DNA of 64,000 nucleotides from Tritrichomonas musculus (lineage: Eukaryota; Parabasalia; Tritrichomonadida; Tritrichomonadidae): assembly GCA_039105265.1 (NCBI GenBank), contig JAPFFF010000012.1, forward strand, positions 2,914,001-2,978,000, written 5' to 3'. Made by a program: the position numbers and the translations under genes. Positions within the stretch are counted from its first letter, which is position 1. Each line of letters starts with the position of its first letter. The notes under the pieces were generated by a model. The model saw only the letters and a program-made list of their open reading frames with translations, was not told the DNA's origin and ran no database searches. Shown piece by piece: positions 24,201 through 32,075 of the stretch.

Positions 24201-27200
24201 TGTCGCTTTGATAATTGTCGAAGCAGCAGTTACACTATTAACATTGAGAAAGGCACCACAGAAGCCGAATCAGTCATTGTTTCATTTTCAACGACAACAA
24301 ATTCGAATGGTGGAATCAACTTTGGCAACAAAGGTTTCACCCTTCGCAACAGTCAAATTATTCGCACGAAAGCTACTGGTGGAATCAAAATTGCACAAAC
24401 ATCAGACAAAACAGATCCTATCATTGTTACAAATTGTGTTTTTGACAACTGTGAAGAAGGAAATCAACGATGCTTTTCTCTCACAGTTTTTACGACATCA
24501 TTTGTATTTGCTAACAACACGATTCAAAACATGATTGAACGAGGCAAATCAGGCTACATTGGATTTATTAATTTCAACAATGAATTGAATACATGTACAA
24601 TTGAAAACTTGACTCTTCAAAACAATCGTTGCAATAGTGATTATGGTGGTGGAACAGGATTATGGATCAACAATGTTGGAAAAATTATCTTTAATAAATG
24701 TTCATTTATCAACAACACAGCATTAACCTCATCAGAATCACGATCACAAAAACCAACTGGACAAAATGCATATTATGCAGGAGATGGTGGAGGAATCCAA
24801 TATGGTTTCACTAGATCATTATGCAACATTGATCTTATATTCAACGAATGTTTATTCCGTGAAAACAAAGCAGTTCGTCATGGTGGAGCTCTTGCAGTTC
24901 AAATGAACAAGATAGTTGAAATTAACAAATGTACATTTGAATGGAATATTGCTAATTATCAAACAACAACTTCATCCGAATTATTATATGATAATCATTT
25001 CAACAAGAAGACCGAAGGACGAGGTGGCGCTATTTATTTAAATCCATCATACACATCCAATGATGGTACATTTTACACTAAGAGCATCAAGATTGAAGAT
25101 TGTATATTCCGTAAAAACACAGCATTTGATGGACATGCTATTTATATAGAAGGAGATCAATGTGATACAGAATTCATTATCAATAACAACGATTTCATAG
25201 ATAATTATGATTCAGAAACATATTCTATTAATAAAGCAGTTATTGTTTCCGAGATTATTGATTTATATGAAAATAAGATTATTCTTTCTAATCGATTTTC
25301 ATATAATGATACCGAAATATTTGTTCCATCATTGAAATATGTTGATCATTATGGAAACGCACCAACATCTACACCACAACCAACACCAACACCAACGCCG
25401 GTTCCAATCTCAGTTCATATTGAATTAATGAAAACATCAATAACAAATACTAATGATGAAAACAAATGTCATACCAATTATGCATGTACCACTACAGATA
25501 TTAACCCAGAATGTGGTAAACGATGTTGGTCAAATTTAGGTAATGATTACTTTGAATATACGTTCCGAGGTGAACAATTCCAAGTATATGGCACTAAAGC
25601 ATCGAATCAAGGTAATTTTTCACTTTATTTAGATGGTAGTGTTATTGAAACGATTAACTTATATGCACCAACGACCATCGAACGTACATTAGTTTATACA
25701 TCAGAACGATTATCATATGGAGATCATACTATTCGAGCTGAAGGAATTCCAGGTCAATTATTTGAGATATACAAATTTGCATATTGGCCATCAGTTGAAG
25801 CTACACGAATCAATGTTTCCGAAATGACTACGATCAGTGGCAGTTGGACCGCAGAAAGTGATAAAATTGGAGGTACACGTGAATATTCTAATTCAAATGG
25901 TGCATCTAAAAGTTCTGTATTTGTTGGATCTAAAGTATGGGTATATGGTTCTAAAGACGGTGGACATGGAACGATGTCAGTTCAATTTGCTACTGAAAAC
26001 GCTGAAGTGAATGAAGAAGCCACACCACGTGTTGATGCAGCATTAGTTTATGAATCAGAAACACATCCATTTAAACAATATGAACTTTTGATTGAACGAA
26101 CAGGATCTAAAGCCATTCTAATTTACTGTGTTTATTATCTTTCTAATGCACCTAAACAAACACCAGCACCATATCCAACACGAACCATTGTTCCAAACAC
26201 AGCAGCCACATTTATTGATAAAACATTTACTAATACATTACCTAATGACAATCAACAAATTCTCATTCAGTCTAGTTCAAAAGTTAAACAAATCTCCGGA
26301 TGTAAATTCACAGATATCAATGGTAATTTCAATTATTTCATTCGCCCAGAAATTGAAATCCAATTCTTTAACAATATCATTGAATACAGTGATATAACAC
26401 AAACATATGCAGCACCTATTTGGGCTAACTATGATGGTCATTTCATGATGAGTGATTGTAGATTTATTAATGCACGATGTTCTAAAGTAGTTGGTGGAGA
26501 TGCCAATGTTTTCTCATGCACCAGATCAATGAATCTTGAAATTGAATCATGTCAATTCATCAACTGTGGTAATGCTAATGGCCAAAACATCATCAAATTA
26601 AACAATGCACGAAGTTCATTACGAATGAATTCATGTTCATTCACATTTGATGATGTGAGTAAATCATGTCAAGCAGTTTACATTTCAACATCGAATGTAA
26701 TGATCAACGAATGTACATTTACACGCTGTGGTAAAGACACGATCAACATTGCATCACAAAGTAACAATGGAATCTTCCAATTCACTAACAATCAAGTTGA
26801 AGGATTGAAAGATCAATTCATATTAGCCAACAGCATGAAAACGAAGCCAATCATATCTAACAACACATTCCAAAACATTAACCTTGAAGGCAAATATCTC
26901 ATCACATACAATCATAATCAAGATGAGATTGAATTATATAACAATACATTTAAGAAGATCAGTGTGAGTGGTAATGAAGCATATGGAGGAAGTTGTGAAT
27001 TATGGTTTGCACGAGAAGGAAAGATTGATTATTCTATTATCTTTTCACAATGCAAGTTTTATGAACTGAGTAATTCACATTCTGATTCACCATACAACCA
27101 AGGTGGAGCTATTCATTATGGATACACTTTATCAACGAGTAATGTTAGCATTCACTTTGAACAAAGTGAATTCAAGAACAATCGTTGCAACAATGGTCAA

Positions 27201-30200
27201 GGTGGAGCCATTGGAATTAATATCAAAGGTAATTTATATATCAATAAATGTTTATTTGAGGACAATGAAGCTAGTAGCAAAGGTGGAGCCATTTATATTT
27301 GGTGTAAAGTTGTTGATCCAAACACACCTACAGTTGATGAACCAATTCTAATGGAAAATATTATCATCACGAATTGTCAATTCATCAACAACAAAGGCAG
27401 TGAAGGTCAAGCTATTTATATTGAAGAAGAAAACATTGAAGATATCAAACTTGAAATATCCAATTGCACATTTAATAACAATGGTGAAGATCAAAGTAAA
27501 CACATGATTGTCAATTATTGTCATGAAATGATCTTTGAACACAACACAGTTGAATATTCAGATCCAAGTAAAACAAGTGGAATCCTTTCATTAAATAATG
27601 CGAATATTATTACCATAAATGATTGTAATTTCAGTGAATGCACGACAACATCTGAAGGTAGTATCAAGTTTTCAGGACAAACCGATTCATCTAACACGAT
27701 CATAACACGATGTCGCTTTGATAATTGTCGAAGCAGCAGTTACACTATTAACATTGAGAAAGGCACCACAGAAGCCGAATCAGTCATTGTTTCATTTTCA
27801 ACGACAACAAATTCGAATGGTGGAATCAACTTTGGCAACAAAGGTTTCACCCTTCGCAACAGTCAAATTATTCGCACGAAAGCTACTGGTGGAATCAAAA
27901 TTGCACAAACATCAGACAAAACAGATCCTATCATTGTTACAAATTGTGTTTTTGACAACTGTGAAGAAGGAAATCAACGATGCTTTTCTCTCACAGTTTT
28001 TACGACATCATTTGTATTTGCTAACAACACGATTCAAAACATGATTGAACGAGGCAAATCAGGCTACATTGGATTTATTAATTTCAACAATGAATTGAAT
28101 ACATGTACAATTGAAAACTTGACTCTTCAAAACAATCGTTGCAATAGTGATTATGGTGGTGGAACAGGATTATGGATCAACAATGTTGGAAAAATTATCT
28201 TTAATAAATGTTCATTTATCAACAACACAGCATTAACCTCATCAGAATCACGATCACAAAAACCAACTGGACAAAATGCATATTATGCAGGAGATGGTGG
28301 AGGAATCCAATATGGCTTCACTAAATCATTATGCAACATTGATCTTATATTCAACGAATGTTTATTCCGTGAAAACAAAGCAGTTCGTCATGGTGGAGCT
28401 CTTGCAGTTCAAATGAACAAGATAGTTGAAATTAACAAATGTACATTTGAATGGAATATTGCTAATTATCAAACAACAACTTCATCCGAATTATTATATG
28501 ATAATCATTTCAACAAGAAGACCGAAGGACGAGGTGGCGCTATTTATTTAAATCCATCATACACATCCAATGATGGTACATTTTACACTAAGAGCATCAA
28601 GATTGAAGATTGTATATTCCGTAAAAACACAGCATTTGATGGACATGCTATTTATATAGAAGGAGATCAATGTGAGTCACAAATTACAATTTCTAACAAC
28701 GAATTCATTAACAACTATGATAAAAACAAAGATATTAGTTTACAATCTGTGATTGCTTCTGAAATACAAAACATTTTAACTGACGAAGTTGTTGAAATGA
28801 ATAAATTCAGTTATTCACTTAGAGAGTATAAAATAGCTCCATTTGTTTATGTTGATCATTATGGAATAGTAATACCAAGTACTCCATCGCCAACAAACCC
28901 ACCAACAAATGGTAATGTATCTGACAATACAGCTAGTGGTAATAACAATGTAATGAAATTCAATTGCCCAATTGCTAGTGGTTATGTTAAGATCTATGTT
29001 ACATGCACAACCTGCTCAATAAAAGAACAGATTTGGTTTAAAGTTCTATTTTCAAATAATGATATAAGTGGAGTTGAATATGATCCAAGAACTATATATA
29101 ATGACGCAACAATTGAATTCTTTGTTCCACTAAGCAAAATGTCATACAACGATGAGACTTTCACACTGTCTTATGTTTTACAAAGTTCCGATATCAAATA
29201 TACTCAAGGTTCAGCTGAGACTAATTTGAAATGTGTTCCAATTGCAACACAAACTCCTCCACCATCTCGTTCTCCTAGACCAACAAAAACTCCTTCAATG
29301 ACTCCAACTCCTGAACCAACACCAGAAATTATTTATTTGAACAAAAACAATTGTTCTGAAGGAGTTCGCTGTGAAGAAATTGTCACAGAAAACACAGTTG
29401 TTCATGTTTTCATCGATGTTACATCATTTAATAACTTCGATCAAGGAAACGATGATGGAGGTGCAGTTCATTTGATTGATTGCTGTTTGACTTGCGATGA
29501 TACCCAATTCACTAACTGTCAATCTAAACAAGGAGGTGGTGGTGCAATTTTCATCGAAAATACTCTCAGATTTACAAACAATATCACATTGACAGCACTT
29601 AGATTTGATAATTGCAAAGCCAAATATGGAGGTGCAATTTTCATTTACTGCGGAACTACAAAAGCACCAGTAAGTATTTTATCATGCAATTTCAACAATA
29701 ATGAATTGTTTGCTAATGATGAAACAAATAACCTCCATATTGGTGGAAAAAGCATCCTTATTGCTGCTAAGAAAGGATCTGTTTCTTATTGTAGATTCAG
29801 TGGAAATCAAGGTGAAGGTGAACAAATGAAATTTGTAAATAGATTTGATGAAGATGATTACATATTTAACAGGAAATCACATAAATCGCTTAGTATCAAA
29901 TCATATAAAGAATACTATCATGAAACATTTTCTGTTTCAAATTGTATTTTTGATATCGATAAAGATTCAAAGAGTTCCATTTCTTACATTGCTGGAAAGA
30001 GTGGAACTAAATTTGAAATTAAAGATTGCATTTTCACTGGAACTCTAAGTGAAGATGCTCATTTCATTAATGAAGAAATTAATTCAAATGAATCACCTAA
30101 AGTTTTGGTTAAATCTTGCAAGTTTTCATCTGATTCTGTTCACTCTTTGAAATTGGATGAAAGTAATTCTCATGCTGGTAACACTTTCAACTATGTTTAC

Positions 30201-30383
30201 TCTGAAAGAAATGATGAAAAAGAGAGAAATGCTTACTCTTGGAAGTTAATTGCAGGAATTGTTGTTTCTGCATTCGCTGTTATGGTTGTTGCAATTGCTG
30301 CATCAATCTTTTACTGCAGAGAAAATGATGATGGAATTATCAGAAATTCCAAAGAATCAGGAGAAATTCAGCCTGATTTATAA
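18264..30383 (+). CDS. Giant Pmp-like beta-helix surface protein with three 1170-residue units
   Basis: A 4039-residue predicted type I membrane protein, probably an adhesin. A hydrophobic leader opens it (start at M1; M13 would give a shorter signal peptide). Three in-frame units follow, from residues about 38, 1208 and 2378. Each begins with a Pro/Thr linker (PTPTPTPVP) and about 240 residues that look like two beta-sandwich modules (VYGTKASNQGNFSLYLDG and VWVYGSKDGGHGTMSVQF). About 900 residues of right-handed beta-helix follow, with repeated CxF.NN and GGAI motifs like chlamydial polymorphic outer-membrane proteins and trichomonad Pmp proteins. The units are nearly identical. The third changes abruptly at about residue 3470. 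The C-terminal part (about 3540-3990) is unique and holds another GGAI-rich helix segment and Pro/Thr linkers. A transmembrane helix (about 3995-4017) and a short acidic cytoplasmic tail end the protein. The stop is within TAAAA, which may also serve as the TAAA poly(A) signal. Adhesive function is inferred from architecture. Confidence 0.93.
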   Translation: MAIFFIKKLFLKMFFFVYLSIALEFQILDDNPMNPSPTPVPISVHIELMKTSITNINDENKCHTNYACTTTDINPECGKRCWSNLGNDYFEYTFRGEQFQVYGTKASNQGNFSLYLDGSVIETINLYAPTTIERTLVYTSERLSYGDHTIRAEGIPGQLFEIYKFAYWPSVEATRINISEMTTISGSWTAESDKIGGTREYSNSNGASKSSVFVGSKVWVYGSKDGGHGTMSVQFATENAEVNEEATPRVDAALVYESETHPFKQYELLIERTGSKAILIYCVYYLSNAPKQTPAPYPTRTIVPNTAATFIDKTFTNTLPNDNQQILIQSSSKVKQISGCKFTDINGNFNYFIRPETEIQFYDNIIEYSDITQTYAAPIWANYDGHFMMSDCRFINARCSKVVGGDANVFSCTRSMNLEIESCQFINCGNANGQNIIKLNNARSSLRMNSCSFTFDDVSKSCQAVYISTSNVMINECTFTRCGKDTINIASQSNNGIFQFTNNQVEGLKDQFILANSMKTKPIISNNTFQNINLEGKYLITYNHNQDEIELYNNTFKKISVSGNEAYGGSCELWFAREGKIDYSIIFSQCKFYELSNSHSDSPYNQGGAIHYGYTLSTSNVSIHFEQSEFKNNRCNNGQGGAIGINIKGNLYINKCLFEDNEASSKGGAIYIWCKVVDPNTPTVDEPILMENIIITNCQFINNKGSEGQAIYIEEENIEDIKLEISNCTFNNNGEDQSKHMIVNYCHEMIFEHNTVEYSDPSKTSGILSLNNANIITINDCNFSECTTTSEGSIKFSGQTDSSNTIITQCRFDNCRSSSYTINIEKGTTEAESVIVSFSTTTNSNGGINFGNKGFTLRNSQIIRTKATGGIKIAQTSDKTDPIIVTNCVFDNCEEGNQRCFSLTVFTTSFVFANNTIQNMIERGKSGYIGFINFNNELNTCTIENLTLQNNRCNSDYGGGTGLWINNVGKIIFNKCSFINNTALTSSESRSQKPTGQNAYYAGDGGGIQYGFTRSLCNIDLIFNECLFRENKAVRHGGALAVQMNKIVEINKCTFEWNIANYQTTTSSELLYDNHFNKKTEGRGGAIYLNPSYTSNDGTFYTKSIKIEDCIFRKNTAFDGHAIYIEGDQCDTEFIINNNDFIDNYDSETYSINKAVIVSEIIDLYENKIILSNRFSYNDTEIFVPSLKYVDHYGNAPTSTPQPTPTPTPVPISVHIELMKTSITNINDENKCHTNYACTTTDINPECGKRCWSNLGNDYFEYTFRGEQFQVYGTKASNQGNFSLYLDGSVIETINLYAPTTIERTLVYTSERLSYGDHTIRAEGIPGQLFEIYKFAYWPSVEATRINVSEMTTISGSWTAESDKIGGTREYSNSNGASKSSVFVGSKVWVYGSKDGGHGTMSVQFATENAEVNEEATPRVDAALVYESETHPFKQYELLIERTGSKAILIYCVYYLSNAPKQTPAPYPTRTIVPNTAATFIDKTFTNTLPNDNQQILIQSSSKVKQISGCKFTDINGNFNYFIRPEIEIQFFNNIIEYSDITQTYAAPIWANYDGHFMMSDCRFINARCSKVVGGDANVFSCTRSMNLEIESCQFINCGNANGQNIIKLNNARSSLRMNSCSFTFDDVSKSCQVVYISTSNVMINECTFTRCGKDTINIASQSNNGIFQFTNNQVEGLKDQFILANSMKTKPIISNNTFQNINLEGKYLITYNHNQDEIELYNNTFKKISVSGNEAYGGSCELWFAREGKIDYSIIFSQCKFYELSNSHSDSPYNQGGAIHYGYTLSTSNVSIHFEQSEFKNNRCNNGQGGAIGINIKGNLYINKCLFEDNEASSKGGAIYIWCKVVDPNTPTVDEPILMENIIITNCQFINNKGSEGQAIYIEEENIEDIKLEISNCTFNNNGEDQSKHMIVNYCHEMIFEHNTVEYSDPSKTSGILSLNNANIITINDCNFSECTTTSEGSIKFSGQTDSSNTIITQCRFDNCRSSSYTINIEKGTTEAESVIVSFSTTTNSNGGINFGNKGFTLRNSQIIRTKATGGIKIAQTSDKTDPIIVTNCVFDNCEEGNQRCFSLTVFTTSFVFANNTIQNMIERGKSGYIGFINFNNELNTCTIENLTLQNNRCNSDYGGGTGLWINNVGKIIFNKCSFINNTALTSSESRSQKPTGQNAYYAGDGGGIQYGFTRSLCNIDLIFNECLFRENKAVRHGGALAVQMNKIVEINKCTFEWNIANYQTTTSSELLYDNHFNKKTEGRGGAIYLNPSYTSNDGTFYTKSIKIEDCIFRKNTAFDGHAIYIEGDQCDTEFIINNNDFIDNYDSETYSINKAVIVSEIIDLYENKIILSNRFSYNDTEIFVPSLKYVDHYGNAPTSTPQPTPTPTPVPISVHIELMKTSITNTNDENKCHTNYACTTTDINPECGKRCWSNLGNDYFEYTFRGEQFQVYGTKASNQGNFSLYLDGSVIETINLYAPTTIERTLVYTSERLSYGDHTIRAEGIPGQLFEIYKFAYWPSVEATRINVSEMTTISGSWTAESDKIGGTREYSNSNGASKSSVFVGSKVWVYGSKDGGHGTMSVQFATENAEVNEEATPRVDAALVYESETHPFKQYELLIERTGSKAILIYCVYYLSNAPKQTPAPYPTRTIVPNTAATFIDKTFTNTLPNDNQQILIQSSSKVKQISGCKFTDINGNFNYFIRPEIEIQFFNNIIEYSDITQTYAAPIWANYDGHFMMSDCRFINARCSKVVGGDANVFSCTRSMNLEIESCQFINCGNANGQNIIKLNNARSSLRMNSCSFTFDDVSKSCQAVYISTSNVMINECTFTRCGKDTINIASQSNNGIFQFTNNQVEGLKDQFILANSMKTKPIISNNTFQNINLEGKYLITYNHNQDEIELYNNTFKKISVSGNEAYGGSCELWFAREGKIDYSIIFSQCKFYELSNSHSDSPYNQGGAIHYGYTLSTSNVSIHFEQSEFKNNRCNNGQGGAIGINIKGNLYINKCLFEDNEASSKGGAIYIWCKVVDPNTPTVDEPILMENIIITNCQFINNKGSEGQAIYIEEENIEDIKLEISNCTFNNNGEDQSKHMIVNYCHEMIFEHNTVEYSDPSKTSGILSLNNANIITINDCNFSECTTTSEGSIKFSGQTDSSNTIITRCRFDNCRSSSYTINIEKGTTEAESVIVSFSTTTNSNGGINFGNKGFTLRNSQIIRTKATGGIKIAQTSDKTDPIIVTNCVFDNCEEGNQRCFSLTVFTTSFVFANNTIQNMIERGKSGYIGFINFNNELNTCTIENLTLQNNRCNSDYGGGTGLWINNVGKIIFNKCSFINNTALTSSESRSQKPTGQNAYYAGDGGGIQYGFTKSLCNIDLIFNECLFRENKAVRHGGALAVQMNKIVEINKCTFEWNIANYQTTTSSELLYDNHFNKKTEGRGGAIYLNPSYTSNDGTFYTKSIKIEDCIFRKNTAFDGHAIYIEGDQCESQITISNNEFINNYDKNKDISLQSVIASEIQNILTDEVVEMNKFSYSLREYKIAPFVYVDHYGIVIPSTPSPTNPPTNGNVSDNTASGNNNVMKFNCPIASGYVKIYVTCTTCSIKEQIWFKVLFSNNDISGVEYDPRTIYNDATIEFFVPLSKMSYNDETFTLSYVLQSSDIKYTQGSAETNLKCVPIATQTPPPSRSPRPTKTPSMTPTPEPTPEIIYLNKNNCSEGVRCEEIVTENTVVHVFIDVTSFNNFDQGNDDGGAVHLIDCCLTCDDTQFTNCQSKQGGGGAIFIENTLRFTNNITLTALRFDNCKAKYGGAIFIYCGTTKAPVSILSCNFNNNELFANDETNNLHIGGKSILIAAKKGSVSYCRFSGNQGEGEQMKFVNRFDEDDYIFNRKSHKSLSIKSYKEYYHETFSVSNCIFDIDKDSKSSISYIAGKSGTKFEIKDCIFTGTLSEDAHFINEEINSNESPKVLVKSCKFSSDSVHSLKLDESNSHAGNTFNYVYSERNDEKERNAYSWKLIAGIVVSAFAVMVVAIAASIFYCRENDDGIIRNSKESGEIQPDL
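18375..21884 (+). repeat. 3510-bp in-frame repeat, unit 1
   Basis: The unit starts at ACGCCGGTTCCAATCTCAG. The same word recurs exactly 3510 bp later, so the period is 1170 codons. Unit-specific differences include FYDN where units 2 and 3 have FFNN, and ISEM where they have VSEM. Confidence 0.97.
21885..25394 (+). repeat. 3510-bp in-frame repeat, unit 2
   Basis: Nearly identical to unit 1. A unit-2-only change is CQVVYIS (the others have CQAVYIS). Silent differences are few, such as ATGGTTTC for ATGGCTTC near 24804. Confidence 0.97.
25395..28868 (+). repeat. 3510-bp in-frame repeat, unit 3 with diverged tail
   Basis: Identical to the other units apart from scattered changes (INTND near the start, TRCRFD, FTKSL) up to about 28674. 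The last about 64 codons, to YVDHYG, are still homologous but strongly diverged (SQITISNNEFINNYD against TEFIINNNDFIDNYD). The break is sharp, which suggests that sequence homogenisation stops there. Confidence 0.95.
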
Positions 30384-31400
30384 AATATGCATTTAAGCAT
30401 ATATTAAGTATTCTTATCTAAGAATAGATAATGAATAAATTTAAGAATCAAATTTGATTCTTTTTATTTTTATTTTTATTTTTTTATTTTTTTTTTTTTT
30501 TTATTTCGAGATGTTATAAATTCATTAGTGAAATTATTTTTTTTTATCATTTATTAAAAATTCATAAAATTAAAATTACGAAATAGGAATTAAAATTGAA
30601 GAACGTAAAAAACTCTCAAAAAAACATAAAATCATTTGAGATTGATATCATATATTTGTACAAATACAATGGCGGTCGCAAATCTTTCAAAACTTTCAAA
30701 AATGATGTAAGGAAGCATACATAGGAAGAGTCAAAAACCGAAATATAAATATATTGTGTTATATATACTAAGAAATGGAACTCTTTGAATCTTAACTAAT
30801 ATCTTTTAACTCAGTATCTTATATATACTAAGAATCTATACAAATGACCTATCATTTGTAATGCTATTTAAAATAATTTTATAAATAGCGAAATATATCA
30901 AAATATACAAATGGCCTATACATTCTATCAAAGGTATTAGTTTCAATCAATCATTACTGAAAAAGAAAAAAATGCATCACAAATCCAGAGCAACAATAAA
31001 AACGTCCGTTTATTATTAGTGATTAAATAACTCAAGATTGAACTGAAATTCAGCTGATATTTTATAATCAAAAAAAGTATAGACAGAAAAATATTAATTA
31101 ACAAAATTTTGAAGTTTAATTTTTTTTCACAAATGAATTTAGAATATTATTTTTGCTGTTTGCCGCAACGATTAAATTCAATTCAATTTTTTAAAAATGG
31201 ACTAGTATTTGTTATTTTAAAATGCCAACCGAATTCATTAAAAAAAGTGAATTAAGTATTTTATGAAAGTTGATGAGTTATTATATATTATATATGTTTT
31301 TTAAAACAAACATTTGAATTAAGCAAGCATATCAAAAACAAATTATTTTTTTAACGTAAAATACAGGCACACCAATTAAAATATTCAATGTTAAAATGAA
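30384..31400. other. Intergenic region between the giant gene and the tRNA
   Basis: No protein gene seen. Just after the stop is a small hairpin (TATTCTTATCTAAGAATA, about 30411), then a T/A-rich tract (30464-30503). Short direct repeats of TTATATATACTAAGAA occur near 30760 and 30820. The word GGCGGTCGC sits at about 30671. Confidence 0.5.
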
Positions 31401-31482
31401 GACACGATGGCCGAGTGGTTAAGGCGTGGGATTAGAGTCCCCATGGGTTTATCCCGCATCAGTTCGAATCTGGTTCGTGTCG
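31401..31482 (+). tRNA. tRNA-Ser (anticodon AGA)
   Basis: An 82-nt tRNA that folds well. The acceptor GACACGA pairs with TCGTGTC and is followed by discriminator G, as in eukaryotic serine tRNAs. The D-arm region GGCCGAGTGGTTAAGGC contains the A box. The anticodon loop is TTAGAGT (AGA), with stem TGGGA/CCCCA. The long variable arm has stem GGG...CCC, marking a class II tRNA, and the T-arm ATCAG-TTCGAAT-CTGGT contains the B box. There is no intron and no encoded CCA. One oddity is an A-C mismatch at the loop-proximal pair of the anticodon stem (31-39), with G at position 37. Leu(TAG) was considered, but the discriminator G, the variable arm and the alignment to yeast tRNA-Ser favour Ser. Confidence 0.93.
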
Positions 31483-31489
31483 TTTTTTT
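31483..31489 (+). terminator. RNA polymerase III terminator of the tRNA
   Basis: Seven T residues follow directly after the tRNA discriminator base. Confidence 0.85.
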
Positions 31490-32075
31490 GCATTTTTTTC
31501 TATTTTTCAAATAACTGTAGCCACTTTTTGATACAACTATATTAGATATCAAAAGAATCATCCATTTTAATTTAGTAATTTTGTAATTGAGACCATTTAT
31601 TATGTTTTTCAAATGAAAAACGGAATATTCAGTCTCTCTCTGAAATGCTCCTCAACTGCCAAAAAAATAGCAAGATCCACTGGAAAATCATGGAGCTTGC
31701 TAGCAAATTCGGAGGGAAGTGTAGCACATCGATTGGTAAAGATGTAGCTGGCAATATTATCGAAAAAGGGAGTAATTTTTTTTGGTAATAGCTTTATTAT
31801 TTGATCATATCCTAAATTAATAAAAGAAATAAGCTTTATACAAACTTATTTTATTCATAAATAATTTTGCTAAACAGTATGATTGTCTCCAGTCCACTGA
31901 ATGTTCAAAATAGAAATATAAAAGGTTTATTTAAACTTTTTGATATGAAATGGTTGAATTTAAAATTTCAATACAATTTTGAAAGCAATTATAAAATAAA
32001 TTGAATAAAAATTTCAAAGAGGGGTTGCAACTTTTTCATAATTTTAGATTTTTTAAATTTTTTTTGTTTGTTAAA
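31490..32075. other. Spacer with a possible decayed gene fragment
   Basis: At about 31620-31785 one plus-strand frame reads a protein-like stretch (around LSEMLLNCQKNSKIHWKIME, then LASKFGGKCSTSIGKDVAG) in sequence that is richer in GC than its surroundings. It has no start codon or flanking extension. I do not recognise the family. The rest is AT-rich upstream sequence of the HAD gene. Confidence 0.3.

Noticed and set aside
18264-30383. Repeated 60-108-codon frames on both strands inside the giant gene, present three times each
   Set aside because: They recur only because the host gene is triplicated; they are shadows of the long frame.
31401-31482. tRNA-Leu (anticodon TAG) reading of the tRNA
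   Set aside because: It leaves a mismatch in the middle of the anticodon stem, and the G discriminator is typical of serine tRNAs.
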